Below are positions 8,325 to 15,365 of a DNA stretch of 64,000 nt, one piece after another. The stretch lies in the NCBI RefSeq assembly GCF_003628555.1, contig NZ_CP021731.1, forward strand, positions 2,542,001-2,606,000, in the 5' to 3' direction. Source of the DNA: Azoarcus sp. DN11. Lineage in GTDB: Bacteria > Pseudomonadota > Gammaproteobacteria > Burkholderiales > Rhodocyclaceae. The notes below the pieces were generated by a model that ran no database searches, was not told the origin of the DNA, and saw only the letters and a list, made by a program, of their open reading frames with translations. The first letter of the stretch is position 1. Every line of letters starts with the position of its first letter. Both the position numbers and the translations under genes were made by a program.

Positions 8325-9581
8325 ATGAAACAGACACTCCAGCCCATCGCCCAGGCCTACAAGAGCGACCGCGAATCGGTTTACAACACGTGGTTTGTCA
8401 GCAGCGAGGATCGCCTCAAGGCGTTCCGCAGCATCCGCCGCGGCGTCGGCACCGTCGTCGAGGACATCCGGCAGCACCGTTTTCCGAACGACTTCAAAGG
8501 CTCATCGCTGGAGTTCGTGCTGAGCTGCATCGCCGAGCAGAAGCAGGTGTTCGAAGGCGCCGCGCATCCCTTCTACTGGAAACCCAAGCTTCGCATCCCG
8601 GACATCTACGAGAACGACGCCAACAAGCAGGCTTTCGGCGAATTCCTGCATGCCTGCCTCAAGACCACCGACGTAGGGGCCCTGGAGAAGGAGGTCCTGA
8701 AGCTTGCCGGCCGCGGCATCAAGGGACTCGGGCCGGCGGTCGCCAACATCCTCTACTTTCTCCATCCCGAGCTCTTCCCGCCCTTCAACACGGCCATGCT
8801 CAACGGCTTCAACGCGCTTTTCCAGGCGAGGAAGAAACTGGGATCGTGGGAGAGCTATCTGGAAATGCGCGAGACGATCATTCAGGCCAACTCGACGCTG
8901 GGCACACTATCCAGGGATCTCGGCGCATTCAGCGGAATGTTGTTCGAGATCGGGGTAGGGCGGCTCGCACCCGACGCCAGCGGGCAGGGCACCCTGGTTG
9001 CCGCGCAGGAAAAGCTCGAACAGCTTCGGCGCAAGCGCCACGCCCAGATCGAGCAGGACGTCGCGGAAGAACGCCTCCACACCAAGGTCCAGTACCAGCT
9101 ATCCGAACTCGGGCGCGCGCTCGGGTATGACATACTCGTAGCACGCAACGATCGTAGTGCCCAATACCAGGGCCGCGCGCTCGGATACCACAGCCTGGAA
9201 GGGCTCCCGGACCTGGGGCTCCCGCCGGAAGTGCATGCGACGGCAGAGCTGATCGATGTCCTTTGGCTGTACAAGGGAAAGGCGCAAATCGCCGCCGCCT
9301 TCGAGGTCGAGAAAAGCACCTCCATCTATTCCGGCATATTGCGGCTGACCGACATGGCGCTCTCCATCCCCGGCAAGGAAGAGCATCTCTACCTGGTGGC
9401 ACCGGCCGTTCGGGAAAGGGAGATCATCGAGCAGTTGAAGCGCCCCATGTTCCGGCGGCCGGACGAGTTCTCCCTCGGGTACATCCTGTTCGAGGATCTC
9501 GATCGCCATTTCGAATCGCTCTGCAAACTCGGCGAAGATCACCGCATCCTCGACAAATTGGCCTGCCGCTGCTGTTTTTGA
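8325..9581 (+). CDS. Unrecognised protein with helix-hairpin-helix-like and nuclease-like segments
   Basis: The 418-residue soluble protein has no family I recognise with certainty. Residues 129-157 ([20 protein letters not shown]) read like a helix-hairpin-helix DNA-binding element with its GxGPxxA core. Residues 225-255 are charged and probably helical or coiled. Around residues 309-331 a hydrophobic strand ends in Asp311, and 16 residues later comes FEVEKST (Glu327, Glu329, Lys330). That spacing recalls the PD-(D/E)xK fold, in particular the D...ExE form of some type II restriction enzymes. The C-terminus ends in CRCCF. No methyltransferase gene is adjacent. It is a stand-alone gene between the ABC operon and a convergent SDR, at the edge of an accessory region. 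DNA cleavage or repair is an inference. Confidence 0.6.
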   Translation: MKQTLQPIAQAYKSDRESVYNTWFVSSEDRLKAFRSIRRGVGTVVEDIRQHRFPNDFKGSSLEFVLSCIAEQKQVFEGAAHPFYWKPKLRIPDIYENDANKQAFGEFLHACLKTTDVGALEKEVLKLAGRGIKGLGPAVANILYFLHPELFPPFNTAMLNGFNALFQARKKLGSWESYLEMRETIIQANSTLGTLSRDLGAFSGMLFEIGVGRLAPDASGQGTLVAAQEKLEQLRRKRHAQIEQDVAEERLHTKVQYQLSELGRALGYDILVARNDRSAQYQGRALGYHSLEGLPDLGLPPEVHATAELIDVLWLYKGKAQIAAAFEVEKSTSIYSGILRLTDMALSIPGKEEHLYLVAPAVREREIIEQLKRPMFRRPDEFSLGYILFEDLDRHFESLCKLGEDHRILDKLACRCCF

Positions 9582-9603
9582 CCGGGTGGCTGTGGTTTTC
9601 GCC

Positions 9604-10353
9604 TCAAACCCGCATCCCGCCGTTTGTGTCGAAGAACTGGCCGGTGATCCAGCGGGCATCGTCGGAACACAGAAAGGCGACCACGTCGGCGATGTCCTCC
9701 GGCGTCCCCAGGCGACCGAGGGTGGTGCTGGCGATCATCTGCTTCTTCACATCCTCGGGCAGCAGTTGTAGCATGTCGGTGGCGGTCGCTCCGGGGGCGA
9801 CGGCATTGACCGTCACGTGCTTCACCCCCAACTCCAGTGCGTGCGCGCGCGTCAGCCCCTCGACCGCCGCCTTGGACGCGCAGTAAACGCCCGCCCCCGG
9901 CACCGCGGCGCGGGCACCGCCGGACGAGATGTTGACCACTCGTCCCCCGTTCGTCCCGATCCGGCGTGCGAACTCGGCGGTCGCCAGGAGGGTGGTCAGG
10001 ACGTTGGCACGGAACACCTTCTCGAAGTGGGTCGTGTCCGCGTCCTCAACCGATCGAAGCTCGTGCACGCCAGCATTGTTCACCAGAATTGAAACCGGAC
10101 CGAACGTCTGCTCGGCCGCGTCGAACAATTTGGCCACGGCCGCAGGATCGCTCGCGTCGCACTGAAACGCGATCGCTTTCCCGCCCGCCGCAGTGATCTC
10201 AGCCACAGTCTTCTCGGCCGCCTTCGCGCTGGTGCCGTAGTTCACGACTACCTTCGCACCGTCGGCGGCGAGGCGCTTGGCCGTCGCCGCCCCGATGCCC
10301 CGGGCCGCTCCCGTCACCACCGCCACTTTACCCGTCAATCGTGTTTGTACCAT
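9604..10353 (-). CDS. SDR-family NAD(P)-dependent oxidoreductase (FabG-like)
   Basis: This 249-residue classical short-chain dehydrogenase has the Rossmann motif TGAARGIG near residue 15, the NNAG motif, a catalytic Ser in NISSGG, and YCASK with the catalytic Tyr and Lys. The C-terminal region fits 3-oxoacyl-ACP reductase-like or sugar dehydrogenase-like members; the substrate is not evident. The start ATG at 10353 is preceded by AAGGAG at 7 bases, while the longer frame has no such site. Its Shine-Dalgarno lies immediately behind the attC-like site at 10374-10437, exactly where a downstream gene in a cassette array would begin. Confidence 0.85.
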   Translation of the reverse strand: MVQTRLTGKVAVVTGAARGIGAATAKRLAADGAKVVVNYGTSAKAAEKTVAEITAAGGKAIAFQCDASDPAAVAKLFDAAEQTFGPVSILVNNAGVHELRSVEDADTTHFEKVFRANVLTTLLATAEFARRIGTNGGRVVNISSGGARAAVPGAGVYCASKAAVEGLTRAHALELGVKHVTVNAVAPGATATDMLQLLPEDVKKQMIASTTLGRLGTPEDIADVVAFLCSDDARWITGQFFDTNGGMRV

Positions 10354-10373
10354 TGGCTTTCTCCTTTTCCTGT

Positions 10374-10437
10374 TGCTAACGTTGATCACCGGACGGCGCG
10401 GCTTTTTGCGCCCGTCGGATGCAGAGAATTGTTAGCG
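10374..10437 (-). repeat. Integron attC-like recombination site (64 bp)
   Basis: On the minus strand the element begins with CGCTAAC and ends with GTTAGCA, so outer core sites GCTAAC/GTTAGC pair perfectly. Inside, ATCCGACGGGCGC pairs with GCGCCGTCCGGT with a few single unpaired bases, leaving a short A-rich tip and unpaired spacers next to the cores. This is the fold of attC sites (R''/R', spacer, L''/L' with extrahelical bases, variable tip). The TAA stop codon of the upstream gene lies inside the first core, a classic cassette trait. The cores deviate slightly from the RYYYAAC/GTTRRRY consensus. No integrase gene is in the window. Confidence 0.6.
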
Positions 10438-10998
10438 CCAATCTGCATGCTCACATTCATAGTTAATTTGCCAGAAACCTCCCTCATCAATCGAAGGGTT
10501 CGCACGGCACTCCACCACACCGTCAACATCAATTACAGCGGCGTTAACTGTGAAAGGCCCCATATTTTCATCAAGACCTACCCAGGCATATAGAAGGGCT
10601 GACTGGTGACTCAAAAGCCCCCTCCGAAATTGTTCTTTCGCCCAATCAAACGAGCCAGGGCGCAAAAACCCGAAACTGGCAACCAGCAGACTAACTTCTT
10701 TGCTATTGGCGGGATTTAGCATCTTCTCGATAGTGTGCTTACACCGCGAATCCTTGTTTTCCCTTTCCAGATATAGGTACGCTTCTTTACTACCGAATGG
10801 CACCCAGCAGAGATCTCGCGGGAAGTGCCAATTCATTTCTCTCCGTACCAGGTATCCGAGCTTCGCGCCCAGCTCTGAAAAATGTCCAAGCTCGGCTGCT
10901 GTGATGTCAGAATAGTTAGAAGTTGTATGCCACGACAACTTTCTAAACGAAAGAACATACCCTTCAAATAGCCTTTGTAGAAATATTCGGGAATTCAT
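10432..10998 (-). CDS. Hypothetical protein, probable integron-cassette gene
   Basis: The 188-residue protein has no recognised domain, no signal peptide and no membrane helix. It contains many aromatic residues and ends with GGFWQINYECEHADWR. Base composition is visibly more AT-rich than the flanking catabolic and housekeeping genes. Its TAA stop codon sits in the first core (CGCTAAC) of the attC-like element. Its start codon follows, after about 14 bases, a TTTAGCGCC that resembles a worn GTTAGCG core. Both ends are therefore as expected for a mobile gene cassette. No promoter of its own is evident. Confidence 0.65.
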   Translation of the reverse strand: MNSRIFLQRLFEGYVLSFRKLSWHTTSNYSDITAAELGHFSELGAKLGYLVRREMNWHFPRDLCWVPFGSKEAYLYLERENKDSRCKHTIEKMLNPANSKEVSLLVASFGFLRPGSFDWAKEQFRRGLLSHQSALLYAWVGLDENMGPFTVNAAVIDVDGVVECRANPSIDEGGFWQINYECEHADWR

Positions 10999-11077
10999 CG
11001 CAACTCTCTTGGCGCTAAATGTTCGACGCGAGGGGCGGCCCGCTTGCGGTACGTCCCTTTGAGGACGGGGTTAGGGC
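10999..11077 (-). repeat. Possible degenerate attC remnant between two orphan genes
   Basis: The 72-base gap runs from CCCTAAC (containing the TAA stop of the upstream orphan) to TTTAGCG just before the next start codon. The end boxes pair at five of seven positions, and the interior can form small stems (GTCC/GGAC and CCGC/GCGG), but I could not draw a convincing attC L''/L' pairing. It is listed because a stop codon again falls in a YTAAC core. Confidence 0.25.
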
Positions 11078-11580
11078 GCTGCATCGAAGAGCGCAAGAGA
11101 GAACCCATAGTAGGAGCCGGACTCAAGCTCCTCGCACCAGAGACGCCGAATTTCTGTGTTTGACGCGAAGTACTTCATGCCTCTCAACCACGACTGCCAA
11201 ACTTCGGTGTCAATGTAGCCCGACTTGAAGTACAGGTATTCCTCGGCGCACAGGTTGAAGTAGTCATAGAGCAATTGCTTGTCTTCGATTGTCAGCAGGA
11301 GGCTGCCATCCCTGAGCAGGAGTGCATTCAACCGATTGTTCAACCTGTCATAGTGGGCATTGAAGTCACGGAACAGGCTGATGAAGCGCTCCGTATTGTG
11401 ATTGTGCTGCGAATACAGGAAGTGGACCAGAGCCGCGACGGCGCCGGTTACTGAAAGGAAGAGCTCCGGTGACAGCCTTGTCGGTAGCAGCGAGAAGGCT
11501 GCCGCGTTGGCGGCGACGGCAAGCCCGATGAAGAGCCAGGGATAGTAGTTGCGCTGGCGAAGACCGAAGGGGGTTCGCAT
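11071..11580 (-). CDS. Hypothetical membrane-anchored protein
   Basis: A 169-residue protein with two predicted membrane helices near the N-terminus (residues 14-35, and around 40-56 with FLSVTGAVAALVHFL). A cytoplasmic helical domain of about 110 residues follows, rich in Tyr, Leu and charged residues. The hydrophobic start plus helical tail is a pattern seen in several uncharacterised small membrane proteins, but I cannot assign a family. The gene is co-directional with the neighbouring orphans. Its stop codon lies in a CCCTAAC core-like sequence, and the attC-like element at 11594-11640 lies just upstream of its start. Confidence 0.6.
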   Translation of the reverse strand: MRTPFGLRQRNYYPWLFIGLAVAANAAAFSLLPTRLSPELFLSVTGAVAALVHFLYSQHNHNTERFISLFRDFNAHYDRLNNRLNALLLRDGSLLLTIEDKQLLYDYFNLCAEEYLYFKSGYIDTEVWQSWLRGMKYFASNTEIRRLWCEELESGSYYGFSLALFDAAP

Positions 11581-11593
11581 TGGAGCGTCCGTA

Positions 11594-11640
11594 GTTTGGA
11601 TTCACCGGGCTGCGCGGCTTTTCGCGAAGGTCCGGAGGGA
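11594..11640 (-). repeat. Sequence related to the attC-like element at 10374-10437
   Basis: This gap segment shares GCGCGGCTTTT, a CACCGG block and the flanking purine/pyrimidine order with the attC-like element 1.2 kb away, and it can fold into a comparable stem (ATTC, CCGG and CGCG paired with their complements). Recognisable GTT/AAC core boxes are missing or worn at the ends. It may be a decayed second attC site; the alternative is a chance GC-rich hairpin. Confidence 0.3.
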
Positions 11641-11665
11641 ATGGGGTGGGCAACTTTGGCATCGT

Positions 11666-12415
11666 TCAGGCGCGATGATCTGCTGTGGCTCCGTGAGATT
11701 GCAGCAAGCGGACCATTTGCTTGTCTCCGCGCTTCTCGGCAAGATCCAGCAGCGAATTACCGTTCTCATCGGTGCCCGTTGGCTTTACGCCATCGCTAAG
11801 CAAGTTGCTTGCGGTAGCCCAGTTGCCTTCCCATACGGCAATCGCAAGCCTAGGGTCCACAAGCCCGCTAAGTTCGCGTCGAATTCTTTCCAATTCCCCT
11901 ACGTGGGCAGCTTGCTCCGCTGCGGCTTGCTCAACGCGAGCTCTCGTGGAGGCAATTAGTCGCTCCGCCCGCTGCTTGATATACATGACCTTTGTCTGCT
12001 TTTCGTCACCGCCACACTCGCCGAATAGACGAATCCACAATCCTTTATCATAAGATCCAGTCTCAAGCTCATCGGCGATCTGACAATAAATGCGATCTTC
12101 GTCAACGTTTAACCGTTGGATATCGGTAAATTCATGATCAGACCGCTGAAGAAATTCTCGAGGGATGTTCTGCTCAGTTTCCTGAGCGGATGACGTTGAT
12201 TCCCGAGTTGTAATACTGACTTCACCGGAGGCTACCGACGGTCGCGCGATCAACCAAATAAGGTACGGGATGAGTGGGATGAGTAAAGCAGCGACAAGCC
12301 ATACCGCCTTCTGCCAACCTTCTGTTCGTGGTGAAACTGCAATGTGAACAATCATCGCAAGATTGGCAATCATAAACAAGACGCTGATCAGGTGCCAGAT
12401 TGAAAATCCACCCAT
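11666..12415 (-). CDS. Membrane protein with PLDc_N-like N-terminus and ankyrin-like C-terminus
   Basis: The 249-residue protein begins with two hydrophobic helices separated by a short polar turn (IWHLISVLFMIANLAMIVHIAV and AVWLVAALLIPLIPYLIWLI). This is the arrangement of the PLDc_N domain found at the start of cardiolipin synthases and many small regulators. A middle segment has DKGLWIRLFGECGGDEKQTK followed by YIKQRAERL, a helical pair common in bacterial zinc-ribbon or inner-membrane proteins. The C-terminal 45 residues (GTDENGNSLLDLAEKRGD and following) look like one or two ankyrin-type repeats. No enzymatic motif is seen. It belongs to the run of low-GC orphan genes. CCAGGA lies about 10 bases before the start. 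Confidence 0.6.
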   Translation of the reverse strand: MGGFSIWHLISVLFMIANLAMIVHIAVSPRTEGWQKAVWLVAALLIPLIPYLIWLIARPSVASGEVSITTRESTSSAQETEQNIPREFLQRSDHEFTDIQRLNVDEDRIYCQIADELETGSYDKGLWIRLFGECGGDEKQTKVMYIKQRAERLIASTRARVEQAAAEQAAHVGELERIRRELSGLVDPRLAIAVWEGNWATASNLLSDGVKPTGTDENGNSLLDLAEKRGDKQMVRLLQSHGATADHRA

Positions 12416-12751
12416 CGTATTTAATTCCTGGAGTGCATTGGTAGAAAAAATCCGTGCGTCGCCATTCCACCTATCTAAAAATTACGATAGCAACCGAATG
12501 GGATCCGTGCAACCATTTATTACAGCACAAACATAGGCGACGCATATGGCTATGTCAAACTCACCGGCTATAACGGGGAAATGGGGTCAAGTTTCCGACG
12601 AATTCGATATATGGCACCGAGCGATGGGATGAGATCGCCCCACGTTTAAAATTTTGTAGATTACGGGCACAAAACGGCCCTGAGACAAGGCGCCCCCGCC
12701 GCGGAGGCCCATGAACGCGGTCCTTCTTGACGGTCCACTGCATTCCAGCGT
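12416..12751. other. 336-base gap without a recognisable gene
   Basis: This AT-richer spacer separates the orphan genes from vapBC. A small open frame at 12561-12743 lacks a ribosome binding site and any family resemblance. At 12579-12594 stands AAATGGGGTCAAGTTT, a phrase that resembles sequences flanking REP-associated transposases, but no transposase or inverted copy is nearby. I see no further feature. Confidence 0.4.
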
Positions 12752-13153
12752 TCAGGTCGCAGTGAGCGCCGGTTGGAGGCCCAGGTGCTCTACAAACGGA
12801 TCAAAATCCCTGTCGCTGTACAGCAAGGCCATCCCGCTTTCGATGCAGCGGGTAGCAATCACGGTATCGATAGTCTTCCGTACCGTTACACCCAGCGCCC
12901 GCAACGAACGAAAATTTCTGGCCGCTTGAATGGCAATTTCTTGCCCACCCAGCTCAACAATTACCAGCGAGGTCATAAGCGTTCTGGCCTGGTTGAAGTC
13001 ACGCTCGCTTGCGAAGCCTTGCAGTACCTCAGTCAGGATCAAGTCGCCTGTAATAATGAGCTCTGTTCCAAGCAGCGAGTCCAGCTTTTCCGTCTGCGGG
13101 ATCACGGTTCCGCGGAAGTAGTCGATTCAGGCACTGGACTCGACCAGGATCAT
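12752..13153 (-). pseudogene. vapC: VapC-type PIN-domain toxin interrupted by a nonsense codon
   Basis: From the ATG at 13153 the frame reads MILVESSA, then TGA, then IDYFRGT, and runs on to give a typical PIN protein of 133 codons. The stop is codon 9 (13127-13129), where related VapC proteins commonly have Trp (TGG to TGA). The later acidic positions of the PIN site are present: Glu in TEVLQG, Asp in KTIDTVIA and Asp in YSDRDFDPF. The first family Asp is Glu here. The gene overlaps the stop of vapB by ATGA, as in intact vapBC operons. Translation could restart at a GTG at codon 17, but that product would lack the first beta strand and its acidic residue. The toxin is probably inactive; a sequencing error is possible. 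Confidence 0.7.
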
Positions 13154-13344
13154 TTTTCGGTCCTCATCGTGTCGAGATCGCCTTGCCAGTCGAGCTTGCC
13201 ACGAAACCGGCGGATCTCTTCCTGCTGACGAAGGCGAAGAAGCGTCTTGAGGGCGAGTTCCACCGCTTCGCGCTTGGTCTTCAAGCCGGTTACGCGGAGC
13301 GTGTCGTTCATCAGCTTGTCGTCGATCATAATGCTGGTGCGCAT
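13150..13344 (-). CDS. vapB: VapB-type antitoxin
   Basis: A 64-residue protein with the VapB pattern MRTSIMIDDKLMNDTLRVTG, an N-terminal ribbon-helix-helix-like DNA-binding part followed by a helix with KTKREAVELALKTLL. The C-terminal tail is rich in charged residues and would wrap round the toxin. A GAGGGGAT ribosome binding site precedes the ATG. Its stop overlaps the start of vapC by four bases. Antitoxins of this kind bind their own promoter; a clear palindrome was not found upstream. Confidence 0.8.
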   Translation of the reverse strand: MRTSIMIDDKLMNDTLRVTGLKTKREAVELALKTLLRLRQQEEIRRFRGKLDWQGDLDTMRTEK

Positions 13345-13438
13345 GATGCGTATCCCCTCATTCCGATATGCACACGCTAATCCCCGTCGGCCAGACCGCG
13401 CAACCTGACAATGCCCCAGGACGTCCCGTCGCAGAAAC

Positions 13439-14506
13439 TCAGGCCCGTTGATACCAAGCCTTCGAAGCGTTCACGATCCTGACCACCAGCAACATCACCG
13501 GCACCTCGATCAGGACGCCCACCACGGTTGCCAGTGCCGCGCCGGATTCGAATCCGAAGAGGCTGATCGCCGCCGCGACGGCCAGTTCGAAGAAGTTGGA
13601 GGCGCCGATCAGCGCCGACGGGCACGCGACATCGTGCTTCTCGCCCACGGCACGATTCAGCCAGTAGGCGAGCGCCGAGTTGAAGAACACCTGGATCAGG
13701 ATGGGCACGGCGAGCAGGCCGATCACGAGCGGCTGCTTCAGAATCGCTTCGCCCTGAAACGCGAAGAGCAACACCAGGGTCGCCAACAGCGCCGAAATCG
13801 ACCACGGCCCGATCTTCGCCATCGCCGCATCGAAGGCGGCCTGTCCTTTAGCGAGCAGGGAACGGCGCCACAGTTGGGCGAAGACGACCGGGATGACGAT
13901 GTAGAGCACCACCGAGGTGATCAGCGTGCCCCAGGGCACCGTGATGGCCGAGATGCCCAGCAGGAAGCCGACGATGGGGGCGAAGGCGAACACCATGATG
14001 GTGTCGTTGAGCGCGACCTGGGACAGGGTGAAGAGCGGATCGCCGTTGGAGAGCCGGCTCCACACGAACACCATCGCCGTGCAGGGCGCGGCGGCCAGCA
14101 GGATGAGGCCGGCGATGTAGCTGTCGAGCTGGTCGGCCGGCAGCATCGGCGCGAACAGGTTGCGCACGAAGAGCCACGCGAGGAAGGCCATCGAGAAGGG
14201 TTTCACGAGCCAGTTCACGAAGAGCGTCACGCCGATGCCGCGGACGTGCTGCCTCACTTCATGCAGCGCACCGAAATCGACCTTCACCAGCATCGGGATG
14301 ATCATGACCCAGATGAGCAGGCCGACCGGGATATTGACCTGCGCGATCTCCATGCGGCCGATGGCCTGAAACAGGCCGGGTGCCGTCTGGCCGACCACGA
14401 TGCCGGTGACGATGCACAGAAACACCCAGACGGTCAGGAAGCGTTCGAAGACGCTCATCGGAACGCCAGTAGCGACTTTGGCGGTGACTTCACATTGGGC
14501 GGACAT
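13439..14506 (-). CDS. acr3: ACR3-family arsenite efflux transporter
   Basis: A 355-residue inner-membrane protein with about ten predicted helices. It contains AAAPCTAMVFVWSRLSNGDP with the conserved Cys of the fourth helix that is needed in Acr3 proteins, and a second conserved block GASNFFELAVAAAISLFG. It extrudes As(III) driven by the proton motive force. The start at 14506 has GGGAG 8 bases upstream; the longer frame runs through arsC and is not coding. It is the third gene of arsR-arsC-acr3, 11 bases after arsC, and so is controlled by the arsR operator. Confidence 0.95.
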   Translation of the reverse strand: MSAQCEVTAKVATGVPMSVFERFLTVWVFLCIVTGIVVGQTAPGLFQAIGRMEIAQVNIPVGLLIWVMIIPMLVKVDFGALHEVRQHVRGIGVTLFVNWLVKPFSMAFLAWLFVRNLFAPMLPADQLDSYIAGLILLAAAPCTAMVFVWSRLSNGDPLFTLSQVALNDTIMVFAFAPIVGFLLGISAITVPWGTLITSVVLYIVIPVVFAQLWRRSLLAKGQAAFDAAMAKIGPWSISALLATLVLLFAFQGEAILKQPLVIGLLAVPILIQVFFNSALAYWLNRAVGEKHDVACPSALIGASNFFELAVAAAISLFGFESGAALATVVGVLIEVPVMLLVVRIVNASKAWYQRA

Positions 14507-14517
14507 ATCGGCGCTCC

Positions 14518-14931
14518 CTACAGACCCAGGGCCTGGCGAACCGCCGGGACCAGGCGGGCGCGGATGTCGTCGCGCACCGCAACGAAGCTTTCCAGCGGCT
14601 CGCCGTGCGGGTCGTGGAAAGGAAGGTGAATGCACCTGACCGCGCCGGGGAAGACCGGGCAGGTCTCTTTCGCGTTGTCGCAGACGCTCACCACCAGATC
14701 GATCGGCTCGTCCGTCAGGGCGGCGACATCCTTCGGATACAGCCCCTCGGTCGGCAGGCCGGCGAGCTTCAGGGCTTCGATGGCGCCGTCCGCGACCTTC
14801 GCCTGCGGCCGGGTGCCGGCGGAGATTCCACGCACGAGACCGGCGAGGTCGTGATTGAGGATCGCTTCGCCCATCTGCGAGCGACAGGAGTTCCCGGTGC
14901 ACAGCACGAGGACCGTCTTGAGCTTGTTCAT
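14518..14931 (-). CDS. arsC: Arsenate reductase, thioredoxin-coupled low-molecular-weight phosphatase type
   Basis: A 137-residue enzyme that reduces As(V) to As(III) in the cytoplasm. The P-loop reads CTGNSCRS (Cys11, Arg17). Two further cysteines stand at 84 and 91 (VCDNAKETCP), the same spacing as Cys82/Cys89 of the staphylococcal enzyme, so electrons probably come from thioredoxin. It starts 5 bases after the arsR stop codon and precedes the exporter gene that removes its product. Confidence 0.95.
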   Translation of the reverse strand: MNKLKTVLVLCTGNSCRSQMGEAILNHDLAGLVRGISAGTRPQAKVADGAIEALKLAGLPTEGLYPKDVAALTDEPIDLVVSVCDNAKETCPVFPGAVRCIHLPFHDPHGEPLESFVAVRDDIRARLVPAVRQALGL

Positions 14932-14936
14932 GGTTT

Positions 14937-15296
14937 TCAGTCTTGCGGATTGGATGTCGGGCGGCGACGCTTCTGCACCGTGCCGCATGTCGTGGCCGCG
15001 GGCAGGCAGGCCTTGCCCTGGCAGCAGTTCCTCGTCAGGAAGGCAATCAGCTCATCCATCGTCTCGTACGCGGCCGAGTAATGGATGAACCGGCTTTCCC
15101 GTTCGCCCTTGATGAGACCGACGCGCGCCAAGTGCGAAAGGTGGAAGGAAAGCGTCGCGCCGGGGAGTCCGAGATGCTCGCCGATGGCGCTGGCATTCAT
15201 GCCCTCGGGGCCGGCTTCGACCAACAGGCGGAAGATGGCAAGACGGGATTCGTGCCCGAGGGCAGCGAGAAGTTCGGCGGCGTTGAGCGTTTCCAT
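14937..15296 (-). CDS. arsR: ArsR-family arsenic-responsive repressor
   Basis: A 119-residue winged-helix protein with the recognition region LGLPGATLSFHLSHLARVGL. The metalloid site is not in the recognition helix but at the C-terminus, as CC-x4-C (Cys91, Cys92, Cys97), the layout known from Acidithiobacillus-type ArsR, with a further Cys at 108. The start METLNAAELL at 15296 lies inside the left arm of the operator palindrome; an in-frame ATG at 15326 would extend the protein through the palindrome and is less likely. A promoter just upstream would place the mRNA start at or next to the ATG, so the message may be leaderless. Confidence 0.92.
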   Translation of the reverse strand: METLNAAELLAALGHESRLAIFRLLVEAGPEGMNASAIGEHLGLPGATLSFHLSHLARVGLIKGERESRFIHYSAAYETMDELIAFLTRNCCQGKACLPAATTCGTVQKRRRPTSNPQD

Positions 15297-15324
15297 ATTT
15301 CCAAGTTTATGGAAATATGGAAAC
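15289..15324. promoter_or_regulatory. ArsR operator: perfect 14-bp inverted repeat
   Basis: GTTTCCATATTTCC and GGAAATATGGAAAC form a perfect inverted repeat with an 8-base spacer. The arsR ATG lies inside the left arm, so repressor bound here would block both RNA polymerase and the very start of the gene. The low GC of the element contrasts with the flanks. Confidence 0.8.
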
Positions 15325-15331
15325 AAGTCAA
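15304..15331 (-). promoter_or_regulatory. Predicted arsR-arsC-acr3 promoter
   Basis: On the minus strand TTGACT (15331-15326) and TAAACT (15309-15304) are 16 bases apart. The expected transcription start, about 7 bases beyond the -10 box, coincides with the A of the arsR start codon. Both boxes overlap or abut the operator arms. Confidence 0.5.
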
Positions 15332-15365
15332 GATGAAGGCCGCGCCCGCGTCTTCTTGTGCGGGT

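Noticed and set aside
12579..12594. AAATGGGGTCAAGTTT as a mark of a REP-associated transposase element
   Set aside because: Only a single copy was seen, without transposase gene or matching inverted end, so no mobile element is annotated.
12561..12743. Possible 60-codon gene between the orphan genes and vapBC
   Set aside because: No ribosome binding site and no family resemblance; its frame crosses the AAATGGGGTCAAGTTT phrase.
13543..13555. GGATTCGAATCC, resembling a tRNA T arm
   Set aside because: It lies inside the acr3 coding sequence and no acceptor or anticodon stem can be drawn around it.
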